A program made the translations under genes and the position numbers. A stretch of DNA of 64,000 nucleotides from assembly GCA_019638455.1 (NCBI GenBank), contig JAHBTU010000002.1:716501-780500 (forward strand), in the 5' to 3' direction. This stretch comes from Saprospiraceae bacterium (lineage in GTDB: Bacteria; Bacteroidota; Bacteroidia; Chitinophagales; Saprospiraceae). This document shows, piece by piece, positions 1 to 9,360 of this stretch; the stretch's first letter is position 1, and each line of letters opens with the position of its first letter. The notes under the pieces are model-generated. The model worked only from the letters and a program-made list of their open reading frames with translations. It did not search any database and was not told the DNA's origin.

Positions 1-962
1 AAGAAATGCAGCCCATAGTGGAGGAATTGCTTTTGGTTTTCGCGGCCTAGTTTGGCGAAGTCCTCTGTCCATTTCACGAGTTCCACTCCGTTGCCGCGCC
101 AGCATTTGCGGAGCCAGTCGAGCAGTAAGCGGGCATCGTCGTTTTCGGGGTTGTCGGCGATGTGGAGCGCGGCGCTAAAGTCGCCATCGGCCAAAAAGGC
201 GATTTGCCGGGCGCGGCTCTCGTCGAGGCCGCGTTGCAGATGCAGGCCCTTCGTTATTTCCTCGTCGCTCAGCAGGTCGGTCTTGACTAATTGGCAGCGA
301 GATAGGATGGTGTTCAGAATGGCATCCTGATTTTCGGCAGCCAACAAAAAAATCGTCTGCTCAGGTGGCTCCTCGACGAGCTTGAGCAGGCGGTTGCCCT
401 CTTTGCCGAGATATTCGGGCAGCCACATCACAAGTATTTTGTAGCGCCCTTCAAAGGCTTTGAGGCTGAGTTTTTTGATGATGGCATTGCACTCGTCTTT
501 GGTGATGTTGCCCTGCTTGTTTTCAGCGCCCAGACGCTGTAGCCAAGTGTTCACATCCATGTAAGGGTTTTCGGCAAGTGCCGCACGCCACTGCTTGAGA
601 TAGTCGGTGCTGACGGCGTTGGCACCGACGGTCGGGAATGAAAAATGAATGTCGGGATGGGCAAATTGGGCAGCTTTTCGGCAGGCGGAACACTCGCCGC
701 AAGCATCGCCGAGCGCGGGCGCGAGCGGGTGGTTTTCGGAGGACTCGGTTGCTCCAAAGAGGCTGTTTTCTGTTGGTTCGGCGTTGCGGTTTGTCGGATT
801 TTTTTCACATTGCAACAGCTGGGCGAACGCGAGCGTCAAGGCCAAATTGCCACTGCCCGTCGGCCCCAAAAACAGCAAGGCGTGGGGTATGCGCTCGCTG
901 TGGGCGAGTTGGAGCAGGAATGTCTTGGTCCTGCTTTGGCCGATGATGTCGCTGAAAATCAT
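1..962 (-). CDS. holB: DNA polymerase III subunit delta' (3' end outside window)
   Basis: Clamp-loader subunit that works with tau/gamma (dnaX at 34001-35794) to load the sliding clamp. The ORF runs off the left edge, so about 320 N-terminal residues are visible. It opens MIFSDIIGQ, followed by a degenerate P-loop (GPTGSGNLAL, Asn in place of the Walker lysine, as is normal for the non-ATPase delta' subunit), a zinc-type cysteine cluster (CGECSAC), a KLVEEPPEQT sensor region and the NTILSRCQ motif of clamp-loader subunits. The start is the first ATG in frame, and the N-terminus aligns with the family. It is read away from the 6-pyruvoyl-tetrahydropterin-synthase-like gene. Between C-terminal truncation and the SRC motif everything expected is present. 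Confidence 0.9.
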   Translation of the reverse strand, partial: MIFSDIIGQSRTKTFLLQLAHSERIPHALLFLGPTGSGNLALTLAFAQLLQCEKNPTNRNAEPTENSLFGATESSENHPLAPALGDACGECSACRKAAQFAHPDIHFSFPTVGANAVSTDYLKQWRAALAENPYMDVNTWLQRLGAENKQGNITKDECNAIIKKLSLKAFEGRYKILVMWLPEYLGKEGNRLLKLVEEPPEQTIFLLAAENQDAILNTILSRCQLVKTDLLSDEEITKGLHLQRGLDESRARQIAFLADGDFSAALHIADNPENDDARLLLDWLRKCWRGNGVELVKWTEDFAKLGRENQKQFLHYGLHF

Positions 963-1306
963 TGTTTTGTGCAAAGTACCCCACGCTCGATTGGCTGATG
1001 GCACGACGTGGCAACACAAAACCTTCGCAGACAGCACTGCGCTTATTGACTTGAAATTGGGTCAGACGATTGGGGCTGCGTGCATGGTTGTCAATGGATT
1101 CGTCGGACTATGTTTTGGCGAAAATTTGCCTCGTATATGGAGAGTCAGATGTGACTGTGCTGTTGAAAAGGTTTTTGCGTGAGGGCGAAGGTACGGCAAA
1201 AGATTGAGTGAATGGACGCAATATCAAGTGCCGGATTTGCAAAAAAAACTATTTTTGCCCATATCGGTTTAATGAGCCAACTTGCTTTCACCTATCCGCA
1301 CACTCC
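963..1306. other. Divergent intergenic region, holB / PTPS-like gene
   Basis: A 344-base stretch separating two divergent genes. It holds the TAnnTTTG promoter box for the right-hand gene (1250-1257) and a near-match (TACTTTG) just upstream of holB on the minus strand. Open frames crossing it have no recognisable protein character. I see no repeat or RNA gene in it. Confidence 0.5.
1250..1257 (+). promoter_or_regulatory. Bacteroidota -7 promoter box TATTTTTG
   Basis: Matches the Bacteroidota -7 consensus TAnnTTTG and lies about 50 nt before the ATG of the PTPS-like gene. No convincing -33 TTG at standard spacing was identified. Confidence 0.5.
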
Positions 1307-1714
1307 ATGAAAGTCGCCGTTATCCGCCGTGCTCATTTCAACGCCGCCCATCGGTTGCACAACCCCGCTTGGTCGGATGCCAAGAACAAAGAGGTGTTTG
1401 GGCTTTGCAACAACCCCAACTGGCATGGCCACAACTACGAGTTGGAGGTGAAGGTGACAGGCGATATTGACCCCGACACGGGCATGGTGATTGACCTCGG
1501 TTGGCTGGCCGATTTGATAAAACGCGAGGTGGAACAGCGATTTGACCACAAAAACCTGAACTTGGACTCCGCCGAGTTTAGAAACCTGAATCCGACCGCC
1601 GAAAATATCTGCGTGGTGATTTACATGATTCTGCGCCAGCAGATTCCGAACAAATACGACCTTCATGTGCGGCTCTACGAGACACCGCGCAATTTCGTGG
1701 AGTATCCTGCCTAA
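1307..1714 (+). CDS. 6-pyruvoyl-tetrahydropterin synthase / 6-carboxytetrahydropterin synthase family
   Basis: A 135-residue T-fold enzyme acting on dihydroneopterin triphosphate, either in queuosine (QueD) or pterin biosynthesis. Zinc ligands are visible as His15 and the HGH pair His40/His42; the nucleophile Cys34 sits in LCNNPNWHGHNY, and DHKNLN plus YETPRN carry the usual catalytic His/Glu. The longer reading from 1208 adds 33 residues without family similarity; the ATG at 1307 gives the expected MKVAVIRRAHFNAAHR start and fits the promoter box at 1250. The CNNPN spacing resembles PTPS proper more than E. coli QueD, so the exact pathway is left open. No queuosine genes are adjacent. Confidence 0.85.
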   Translation: MKVAVIRRAHFNAAHRLHNPAWSDAKNKEVFGLCNNPNWHGHNYELEVKVTGDIDPDTGMVIDLGWLADLIKREVEQRFDHKNLNLDSAEFRNLNPTAENICVVIYMILRQQIPNKYDLHVRLYETPRNFVEYPA

Positions 1715-1937
1715 GCATTTGTTTCAAAGCCCCTTCCTGCTCCGGCAAGCGTTTTAAAACAGGTACTATTCCCGGAAATCCGGTATTGCCGTGATTTTTG
1801 TAAAATCCCTATACGCGATTTTGGCTGTCCACCCAAAAGTCCGCCACTTTTGCCGAACCCATTTTCTTCCGGGGAAAACAGCCTGTTTTGCGCTGTAAGT
1901 GGCTGGTTCCCTGCTCATTTTTAATCCTTGCTATCGT

Positions 1938-4016
1938 ATGCAAAAGGCAAGCTCGTTCTACATTATCAGCCTGTTGCTGACGGCGACGGGCGCTGTGTGG
2001 TGTCAGCCACTTGAATTTCGCAGCACATCGAACACATTCAAACCGAAGGAATTGACGGCAGCGATGTTTGTGGATTCGACCAAAAATATGCTCGAGCGTC
2101 ATGTGAACGTGCAGGTGCTGAACGACCGAGGGCGCGATTCGACAAGGAGGCATTTGCTGGATTCGTTGTTCGAACTCAAATCGAACGGAAAAATCAGTGC
2201 GGCGGCGCTCGTGGAGGCTTTGCCCGATTCATTTTTTGAAACAAAAAAGCGTTGCTGCAACTTTATCTGGGACAAGCGCGATATCTATTGGCTGCGGTTT
2301 GCATTGGAAAACAAAACCGACAAAGAGGATTTTTTGGTCGAAGTGGTCAACCCTTTCATCAACCGCATAGAATACTACTCGCTAAATTCGCTCAATGACA
2401 CCGGGCTTTTTACGGGTACCAATTTCAGATTTAGCGAGCGTCCTGACTCCAATTTCCGCAATTTCCTCTTCCCTGCCCATATCGCCCCAAACAGCGTCGC
2501 GTGGTTTTACCTGAAATTCGAGTCCGAAGCGCCGCTGCACCTGCGCATCTTGATATTTGACCGAAAAGAACGAGTGGAGGGCGGGCATCAACAATGGACG
2601 GTAGATATTCTAATGACCATTTTTTATGTCTTCACCGTCCTCTTTCTCATTTTATTGGCCATCCTCATTGCTGCGTCCAAGCAGTCTTTTCATTGGTACT
2701 ACTTTGGTTATGTGTTGGTGACGGCACTGTTCATCCCTGCGCATCTAGGGTTGGGTTTCATGTATATTTGGAAAAACAATGGCGATTTGCAGCACATTGT
2801 GCCGATGGTGCTCAACAACCTCCGCTTAGTATTGGGCATTCAGTATTTCAGGCTCTATTTTGATTTGCCTAAAAGCTCGCCGCGGCTCAACTATTTTGCG
2901 GAATTCTTCATTGGGGTTTTTCTGCTCACGTTGTTCCTGCAAGCCATGCGATTCATCGTCTGGGTGTTCAACCTGAAGTTCACGAGCGAAGTGTTCATAT
3001 TGTTTGTAAGCCTGTTGGGACTGTTTAGTTTGGCCATGCTGGCTTGGCTGTTCCGCGAGATGTTTTTGAAAAAGCGCCGACGTTTTTCTTGGCTTTTGTT
3101 GGTCATCGCGCTCAACTGCATCGGTATCGGCATCTCCTCGCTCCAGCATCTGGGCTATGGCTCCACGGGCTTCGATTTGCCCGACCGCATCTTGGCCTCG
3201 TTTCACATCGCCAACACATTTTTCCTCTCGCCGTTTGTCATTGGAGCCTTTTTCTTGGAAATGGTGCTGGTGTTCAATTTTGCTGTGCGCCGCTATCTGC
3301 GGCTGATTGAAGTGAATCAAAAAGCCGAACTGCGTATGGCGCAAGCCAAAGAACAAGGATTGAGCGAGCAGCTTATTCTGGGCATCGAAAAAGAGCGTCG
3401 CCGCATCGCTCGCGACCTCCACGACAGTGCTTGTGTGCAACTGGCTGCGGTCAACATGAAAGTGGATGCCATGCGGGAGGATGTCTCGACTGACCATGAG
3501 CTCGCCCAAAAAATGACCGACATCGCCGATGACCTCGACGCGATTTATCACGAGGTGCGCGGCATTTCGCACGACCTTATGTCGAAAACACTCGATACCA
3601 CCGGGCTGGAAACTGCTTTGGAAGAATTGACGGTGCGCATCCAGCAGGCCCAAAAAGGGCTAAACGTTCAGTTTTATGCCAATTATCCCTTAGACCGGGT
3701 CGGCAACGTGGCAAAAATCCACCTATACCGCATCGCCCAAGAGCTCCTTGCCAATGTGCTAAAACACGCTCGTGCCTCAATGGTCAATCTACAATTGCTC
3801 GAAGTAGAGCGCAATCTGCTCCTCACGGTAGAAGACAACGGTCGGGGTTTCGACGCATCCCACAATGGTACCGATGGCATCGGTATTTCGAATGTGCGTA
3901 CCCGTGTAGAGGCATTGCGAGGCAAGATGCACTTGGAGTCGGCTCCCGGTCGGGGTACATTTGTCAGCATTGAGGTGCCGCGTGCAAGCTTGGTTGGGAA
4001 CTTCGAGGATGGGTAA
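1938..4016 (+). CDS. 7TM-DISM sensor histidine kinase (NarX/DesK-type HisKA_3)
   Basis: A membrane sensor kinase of 692 residues. The first 22 residues look like a signal peptide ending near GAVWCQ, followed by an extracellular 7TMR-DISMED2-like domain (about residues 50-210), a block of seven hydrophobic segments (about 220-430), a dimerisation/phosphoacceptor helix with the HisKA_3 motif RRRIARDLHDSA (phospho-His about 495) and a HATPase domain with the N box (ELLANVLKHA) and NGRGF. I chose ATG 1938 because the upstream extension from 1899 only precedes the signal peptide. No regulator is adjacent; the LuxR-type regulator at 8461-9114 is the nearest plausible partner, which is inference. 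A CACTTTTG box at 1845-1852 may be its promoter. Confidence 0.88.
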   Translation: MQKASSFYIISLLLTATGAVWCQPLEFRSTSNTFKPKELTAAMFVDSTKNMLERHVNVQVLNDRGRDSTRRHLLDSLFELKSNGKISAAALVEALPDSFFETKKRCCNFIWDKRDIYWLRFALENKTDKEDFLVEVVNPFINRIEYYSLNSLNDTGLFTGTNFRFSERPDSNFRNFLFPAHIAPNSVAWFYLKFESEAPLHLRILIFDRKERVEGGHQQWTVDILMTIFYVFTVLFLILLAILIAASKQSFHWYYFGYVLVTALFIPAHLGLGFMYIWKNNGDLQHIVPMVLNNLRLVLGIQYFRLYFDLPKSSPRLNYFAEFFIGVFLLTLFLQAMRFIVWVFNLKFTSEVFILFVSLLGLFSLAMLAWLFREMFLKKRRRFSWLLLVIALNCIGIGISSLQHLGYGSTGFDLPDRILASFHIANTFFLSPFVIGAFFLEMVLVFNFAVRRYLRLIEVNQKAELRMAQAKEQGLSEQLILGIEKERRRIARDLHDSACVQLAAVNMKVDAMREDVSTDHELAQKMTDIADDLDAIYHEVRGISHDLMSKTLDTTGLETALEELTVRIQQAQKGLNVQFYANYPLDRVGNVAKIHLYRIAQELLANVLKHARASMVNLQLLEVERNLLLTVEDNGRGFDASHNGTDGIGISNVRTRVEALRGKMHLESAPGRGTFVSIEVPRASLVGNFEDG

Positions 4017-4034
4017 TCTTCTCCGTTGCCCCCC

Positions 4035-6785
4035 TTACCCCCTCACCAGCCTGCCCGCGCCCACCGCCTTGCCACTCCCGTCGCGCAAGACCACCGCGTA
4101 CGCCCCCGCGGCCAGGCCACCCAGACCCACCCGCCACGCCGCGCCCGCCGACGACACCCGCTCCGACCGAACCAAGCGACCCTGAGCGTCGTACATCTCC
4201 AACAAAGCAGGCGGCACCCCCTCCCACCGCAGCCACGCCGACTCCCCCGCCGGGTTCGGCCAGATGACCAGCGTCGCCACGCCCTCCGCCTCCGTCACGC
4301 CCACCAGCGCCTTCACCTCGAACGTCCACGCCGCCTCGCAGCCCCGCGCGTCCGTCACCGTCAGCGCGTAAGTGCCCTCCGAAAGCCCCGCAAGCACGCT
4401 CCCCATGCCGCCGCCCGGCTCCCACAGGTAGGCGTAGGGCGGCGTGCCGCCCGTCACGCTGTTCACCACGATGCCGCCGTCGGCGCTCTGCGGCGTGGAG
4501 GGCCGGGTGACGGTGGCGGCGAACTGCAGGGTGTCAGGCTCGGGGATGTCGAAGGAAAACGTGGCCGTGCAGCCCCAGTCGTCGGTGACGGTGACGGAGG
4601 CCGGGCCGGGGCCGAGGCCCGCGTCCACCGAGTCGGTGGTGCCGGTGGGCGACCACAGGTAGGCGAAGGGGGGCTTCCCGGTGAGCGCCCTGACGGAGAG
4701 CATGGCATCGGCGGCGCCGAAGCAGGAGATGGGCTGGCCGTCCACCTGCAGGGTGGGCGCCGGGGCGGCAGGCACGGTGACGGAGGCCGTCAGGGAGTTG
4801 CCCTTGGCGTCGGTGACGGTGAGCAGGTAGGTGCCGGGCGCGAGGCCGGAGAGCGAGTCGCCGGAGAGGGTGCCGGACTGCCACTCGAAGGCGAGGGGCG
4901 GGCATTCGCCGACGAGCGGCAGGGCGATGGCGCCGTCGGGCAGGCCCGCGCAGGCGGCCTTGACGTCCGGCTCGGCGGCGAGGGCGAGGGCGGGGGTTTT
5001 GTAGGCGCCGATGTCCACCGTGCCGTCCTGGATGCGGGGGTTGCCGGCGAGGTCGGTGGAGATGTTGGCGGCGTGGAGGTTGTTGCCCGCGTTGACGAGG
5101 GGGGAGCAGCCCTGGAGGCGGAAGTCGCCGGCGGCGGGGTTGACGAACATGGGGTCGCCGCCGACGATGAGGCCGGGGCCGCACACCACATTGGGGGGGA
5201 GCGCGGAGCAGTCAAGCCCCTCGAAGTGGGAGTGGGAAAGGTGGGTGCCGTTTGTTGACTCCAAAAAGGCCGCAAGAGGCACGCCGCCTGTTATGACCGA
5301 GTTTTTGATTTGCAGTTTGTCGTGCTTGTCGCTCGTGCTTTCCTGCGCGAAAACGTTGTCGCTTATGGTGCAGTTGACCAAGGCAACGTTCCCCTCGCTT
5401 GAACCTATAACCTTTCTTCTTAAATTAATATTCCTTGTGACGACATTGTTGGTCAAGATAAGGGTGTCAGAAAGGGCTGCGACTATATTCACTTGAAACC
5501 AAAATGCGTTTGATGCAAAAACGTTGTTCGATACGATATCGGTAGAGTTTTTCCCAAATCTTGTTATTTGTTCCATGAAATTTGACTCAAATCGGCAATT
5601 GTCTATCTTGACACGGCCAAAGTAATTTCCCACCAGTATCCCCCCCACCGAATCTATGTTGCCGAGCATTTTCACGTCCTTGAATGAAATCGTTGTGGAG
5701 GGCATATCAAGCACGTCAAGCAATACTACCATCCTTGTGGAAAGGGCCGCAGATGGCAAATTGCTGTTTTGCAGGAACTCGCAATCGTGGACGGTCACGG
5801 ATTTCATGAGATGGTTGCCAGCGGGAAAAACGGACAGGGCCGTCCCGCTTATTGCTCTGTTTTGGACAAACACCGATCGGGAGAGGTTGAGAGCGCCGCC
5901 CTCTGCCCTGCCCATCACAAAAGAGCAGCCGCCCCCGTTGTTTGAGGCCTCGTTTTTCTCGAACACGCACGCTACGACATCAATGGTGTCCGACCGTTCC
6001 GCGTCCTGATAAAACATGCCGCCGCCTCTTTGTGCGCGGTTGCGGCGGAAAACACATGAGTCCAGGTCCGCCCGGCGCTCCACCCACGAAGCGCCGAGCC
6101 ACGCCAGCCCGCCGCCGCTCGTCAGGCTGTGGTTTTCCTCGAACAGGCAATTGAAAAACTTGGGCGCTATCGAGCCGAGCCCCTCTCCGTTGACCATGAC
6201 GCCGCCGCCAAAATTGCGGGCCGTGTTGCGCTCGAACACGCAGTTGCGGATGTCCGGGTAGGCTTCCCAGTCCTTGCCCTCCACGTATAGCCCGCCGCCG
6301 CACTTGCGCCGGTCGCGTGCGGAGGTAAGCCCCACGAAATCCGCCGTGCCGTCGCGGACAAAAAAGCCGTCGAGCACAGTGCCGCTGTCGGGGTGGTGCA
6401 TGTACACCACGTTGTAAGAGTTGTCGGTGCTGTCGCCCGCCGCGCCGATGTCGCCGCTCAGCACGGTGGGGCGTGCCTGCCAGTCGCGCTGCGCGAGGTC
6501 GGTCTCGGTGCCGGCGAAGCCGCCGTAGAGCGCCACGCCGCTCTTGTGGTCGAAGGAGATGCCGCGGTTGGCATCAGTAGTAGGCAGGTAGGTGCCCTCG
6601 GCCACCCACACCTCGTCGCCGGGCTGGGCGGCGGCGAGGGCGGCCTGCAAGTCGGTGTAGGCGTCGGCCCAAGAGGAGCCGTTGTTCTGCCCGGTGGCCG
6701 CGTGGCTGACGTGGAGGCGCTTTTGGGAAAGGGCAGGGCCGAGCGCCCCGAGGAGGAGTATATGGAAGAGGAGAATGTTTTTCAT
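4035..6785 (-). CDS. T9SS-secreted beta-helix protein with SprB-like repeats and C-terminal sorting domain
   Basis: A secreted surface protein of 916 residues. Starting at ATG 6785 gives a clean signal peptide (MKNILLFHILLLGALGPALSQ). A right-handed parallel beta-helix region with many NNxxxxN turns covers about residues 40-580. It ends in the choice-of-anchor-Q signature (GCSPLVNAGNN followed by DLAGNPRIQDGTVDIGAY). Three SprB-like repeats ending in TYLLTVTDAKG, VTVTDDWGC and YALTVTDARGC follow. The last 75 residues are a type A T9SS sorting domain (IWPNPAGESAWLRW to the terminus). The SprB and sorting part is extremely GC-rich compared with the beta-helix part, which explains the long antisense frames over it. 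Probably exported by the Por machinery and attached to the cell surface; ligand unknown. Confidence 0.85.
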   Translation of the reverse strand: MKNILLFHILLLGALGPALSQKRLHVSHAATGQNNGSSWADAYTDLQAALAAAQPGDEVWVAEGTYLPTTDANRGISFDHKSGVALYGGFAGTETDLAQRDWQARPTVLSGDIGAAGDSTDNSYNVVYMHHPDSGTVLDGFFVRDGTADFVGLTSARDRRKCGGGLYVEGKDWEAYPDIRNCVFERNTARNFGGGVMVNGEGLGSIAPKFFNCLFEENHSLTSGGGLAWLGASWVERRADLDSCVFRRNRAQRGGGMFYQDAERSDTIDVVACVFEKNEASNNGGGCSFVMGRAEGGALNLSRSVFVQNRAISGTALSVFPAGNHLMKSVTVHDCEFLQNSNLPSAALSTRMVVLLDVLDMPSTTISFKDVKMLGNIDSVGGILVGNYFGRVKIDNCRFESNFMEQITRFGKNSTDIVSNNVFASNAFWFQVNIVAALSDTLILTNNVVTRNINLRRKVIGSSEGNVALVNCTISDNVFAQESTSDKHDKLQIKNSVITGGVPLAAFLESTNGTHLSHSHFEGLDCSALPPNVVCGPGLIVGGDPMFVNPAAGDFRLQGCSPLVNAGNNLHAANISTDLAGNPRIQDGTVDIGAYKTPALALAAEPDVKAACAGLPDGAIALPLVGECPPLAFEWQSGTLSGDSLSGLAPGTYLLTVTDAKGNSLTASVTVPAAPAPTLQVDGQPISCFGAADAMLSVRALTGKPPFAYLWSPTGTTDSVDAGLGPGPASVTVTDDWGCTATFSFDIPEPDTLQFAATVTRPSTPQSADGGIVVNSVTGGTPPYAYLWEPGGGMGSVLAGLSEGTYALTVTDARGCEAAWTFEVKALVGVTEAEGVATLVIWPNPAGESAWLRWEGVPPALLEMYDAQGRLVRSERVSSAGAAWRVGLGGLAAGAYAVVLRDGSGKAVGAGRLVRG

Positions 6786-6814
6786 GAGCGTAAAAATTTG
6801 TTCGGTTGTGAAAG

Positions 6815-6858
6815 TCATTGAACATTGAACAATTAAAAAAATGACCAATGTTCAATGA
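6815..6858. repeat. Inverted repeat (13-bp perfect arms) between the two T9SS genes
   Basis: TCATTGAACATTG at 6815-6827 is perfectly complementary to CAATGTTCAATGA at 6846-6858, with an A-rich loop. It lies upstream of the start of the beta-helix gene and just past the stop-side of the next gene region; it may be a small dispersed repeat or a transcript-end hairpin. Confidence 0.6.
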
Positions 6859-6895
6859 CCAATTTTCAAGTATTGTCATGCGACCCCGTGGCCGG

Positions 6896-8184
6896 TCACT
6901 GCTTCACCAGATGCCCCTGCGCCTTTTCGCCGGCCTGCGTCCAGACCTTCCAGACGTACACCCCGGCGGGCAGGCTGGCAAACTCCGGCAGGGCGAGCGT
7001 CTGCTCGCCCGCCTCGAGCGCCAAGTCGCGCAGGACGACGGCGTTGCCAAAAGGGCCGAACACGGCCGCGCGCGCCCGCGTTGCCCGCTCGCAGGCGATG
7101 CGGAGCGTCGCGTCGCCCGTGGTGGGGTTGGGCAGGCAGACCGCCGCAAGCGCCGAGGCCGCCCCTTCCGCTCGCTCGCGCGTCTGGGCGGGTTTGCCCT
7201 GCCGGATGTCGCACTCGGTGTCGTCTGCGAGCCAGGCGGCGTTGGGCAGCACCGCCCCGTCGAGCCAGAGGGGAAAGTCCTCTCCCGACAAGTCGCGGAG
7301 CGCCCGGAAGGTCAGGTGGAACAGGGTCGCGCCGGGCATGGCCCACGGCTCCGGCTCGGAATAATCGGGAAGCCAGACCACCCGCAACTCGCCCTCGCCG
7401 GCTTTCGCAAGCCCAAACGCGTCGGGCGCCACGGCAGCCAAATCGCCCGCCGAGGGGCCTATGAGCGCCAGCGCCGATGGGTCGAAACGAAGCCCGAGCT
7501 GAAACGCAGCCAGTGGCCCGCCGCCCGCGTAGGTCACCGGCAGGGTGAGCGCGGCCCCCGCCCGCGCCGGGGATGCCTGCCAGCCGACGAGCGACACGGG
7601 GCGCTCGCCCGTTGGTGCAGCCGTTGAGGGCCTGTTGTCGTTGGGCAGGGCCGTGCCGTTCACGTCGCCGACCTTGATGCCGTAAAAATCCTGTTCAGAG
7701 GAGGGCGGTATGCTGATGGTCTCCGGGAATTGGATCGAAAAGGGGTTAGCCGGGCTTGGGAACACGAACGCCTTGTCCACGAAGCGCCAGGAGGGAGCCT
7801 GGGGCAGCTCGTTGTAGATGCCGAGTATGAGCTTGCGCAGCTCCACCACGTCGAAGGTGGTGATGCTGTTGCTTTTGTTGGCGTCGGCGGCAATCATCTT
7901 GTAAGGGCTGTCGAGCGGCTCCAGCCCGAGAATGTGCCTTGAGATGAGCACGAGGTCGAAGGTGGTCACGCCGTTGAGGGGTCGCCGTCGCTGGCGGGAG
8001 CAACGGCAACAGCGGCCTCGTCGCGCCTTTGCTCGAACACGACGCCATGAACGGGGATGCCCCGCTCGTCGGCTGCGCTGGGAGCGGGCTGCGCTTGGGC
8101 CATGCTCTTGAGCAGCAGGCAAAAAACAACGGGTGGGAGGGCGGCAAGCCGCCAAATGCGGGGACGGGTGCGGGGATTGCTCAT
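6896..8184 (-). CDS. T9SS cargo with dockerin-like module, frameshifted near its N-terminus
   Basis: Reading begins at ATG 8184 with a good signal peptide (MSNPRTRPRIWRLAALPPVV then KSMAQAQ) but stops at 7966. A second frame picks up the protein with (L)NGVTTFDLVLISRHILG, a dockerin-like DxNxSxxxTTFD duplication, a cohesin-like domain and a C-terminal sorting-type domain (AGVYVWKVW to HLVKQ). The two frames join if one base is added to the G4 run at 7978-7981: the sequence then reads SDGDP-LNGV, the junction expected in this family. The long open frame reaching 8257 is an artefact of the high GC upstream. Either a sequencing indel or a genuinely broken gene; the stretch between signal peptide and dockerin-like module also looks short, so an internal deletion is possible. 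Confidence 0.7.
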
Positions 8185-8460
8185 CGGACGAGAAAGTGAC
8201 AAAAAATGGTGAAACAAAAACGGACGCGGCGCAAGCCACGGGGGGCGTTTGGGGCACAGGGTGAGATTAAAGCGTGCCGCCCGTCGTGCCGGGCAACGTG
8301 GTAGGAGCGGGATTAAAATGCGCCAACGTCTTGGCGAAGGCTAATGTAGGGAGGGGCGGCGACGTGGGCAAGGGGGTGGGGGAGATTTAACATACGGGGA
8401 TGCGCGATATTTAGTGGGAGGGTACCTGCAATCAGAATGCTATATGTGGAAAAGGCTTGC

Positions 8461-9114
8461 CTAATCCTCCCAAAGCCCATGTTTTTTTAGCCATTCCTCC
8501 ACGCAGTATCGGTTTTCACAGCCAGTTTTTGAGCGAATGCTCTTGATATGGCTTTCCACGGTGTCGTCGCTGATGAAGAGCATGGAGGCCATTTCCTTAG
8601 TGGATTTTCCTTTGGCGTATGGTCGGGCTACCTCGAGCTCACGGGGGGTGAGCAGACCGCGTGGTGGTTTGGGGCCGGGGATGACGCTGCCATGAATGAC
8701 GACCTTGAGCGAGGTTTGGTCAAGAAAATACTCTCCATCGGCCACGGCTCGAAGGCCGCGCAGCAACTCGTTTTTCCCGATTTCCTTGGTGGCGTAGCCT
8801 TTGGCGCCTTTGGCGAGACAGTCGCGGATGGTGGTGATTTCATGGCTGACGCTCAGAATCAGAATGCCGAGGTCGGGAAATTCTTGCATCAACAAATGAC
8901 TGATGGTGCCGCCGTCAAGGTTTTTTTCCTTGAATTGGTAATCGAGCAGCAGCACATCGGGACATTGGACGCGGGTTTTTTCCAGCACCTCGTCGCCGTT
9001 GCGGGCGCTCCAGATGACTTCGACTTCATCGTCGGTGTTGGCAAACATGGCGCTCAGGCTTTCGAGCAGCAATTCATGGTCGTCGGCAAGGGCAATGCGA
9101 AGGGGAGTGGGCAT
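8461..9114 (-). CDS. LuxR/NarL-family response regulator
   Basis: A 217-residue two-domain regulator. The receiver domain has acidic residues DD at 11-12, the phosphoacceptor Asp58 (LLLDYQ) and the TKEIGK lysine near position 110. The output helix-turn-helix is LTPRELEVARPYAKGKSTKEMASMLFISDDTVESHIKSIRSKTG (about 155-198), typical of regulators paired with HisKA_3 kinases such as the one at 1938-4016. The gene stands alone, divergent from the GNAT-like gene, with a small hairpin element (9183-9243) in the shared upstream region that could affect its promoter. Confidence 0.88.
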   Translation of the reverse strand: MPTPLRIALADDHELLLESLSAMFANTDDEVEVIWSARNGDEVLEKTRVQCPDVLLLDYQFKEKNLDGGTISHLLMQEFPDLGILILSVSHEITTIRDCLAKGAKGYATKEIGKNELLRGLRAVADGEYFLDQTSLKVVIHGSVIPGPKPPRGLLTPRELEVARPYAKGKSTKEMASMLFISDDTVESHIKSIRSKTGCENRYCVEEWLKKHGLWED

Positions 9115-9182
9115 AGTGCAGTAGGGTGGTTAGGTTGTGGCGGTGAAAGTAAGGAAGTCGCGATTTTTCACTAAAAAAACAA

Positions 9183-9243
9183 GTAAAAACTTAGCGCGTC
9201 AACCCCACCGGGAGGGGGTGGGGTTGACGCGCTAAATTTTTAC
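9183..9243. mobile_element. 61-bp palindromic MITE-like element with 8-bp flanking repeat
   Basis: Left end GTAAAAACTTAGCGCGTCAA at 9183 and its near-perfect reverse complement ending at 9243 form a stem of about 27 bp with a 7-base loop; the inner 19 bp (9191-9209 against 9217-9235) are perfect. Flanks are AAAAACAA (9175-9182) and AAAAATAA (9244-9251), an 8-bp repeat with one mismatch. Termini match the elements at 18323-18624 and 48709-48871. It lies between two divergent starts, so it is badly placed for a terminator. Confidence 0.7.
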
Positions 9244-9360
9244 AAAAATAAATGGAATTTGATAATTACGCGAATAGTGGGACAGGTCGTGCCAATTTGG
9301 GAATATGGTGATGTCGTAATGGGGCAATTGGACCTGACTTGAATTTTAGCACCTTTGCGC

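Noticed and set aside
4026..5258. 410-residue plus-strand ORF antisense to the T9SS beta-helix gene
   Set aside because: Low-complexity Arg/Pro/Gly translation without domains; the opposite strand encodes clear SprB-like and sorting domains. High GC leaves antisense frames open.
9191..9235. Rho-independent bidirectional terminator
   Set aside because: It lies between two divergent gene starts rather than at transcript ends, and its termini and 8-bp flanks fit the GTAAAAACTT element family better.
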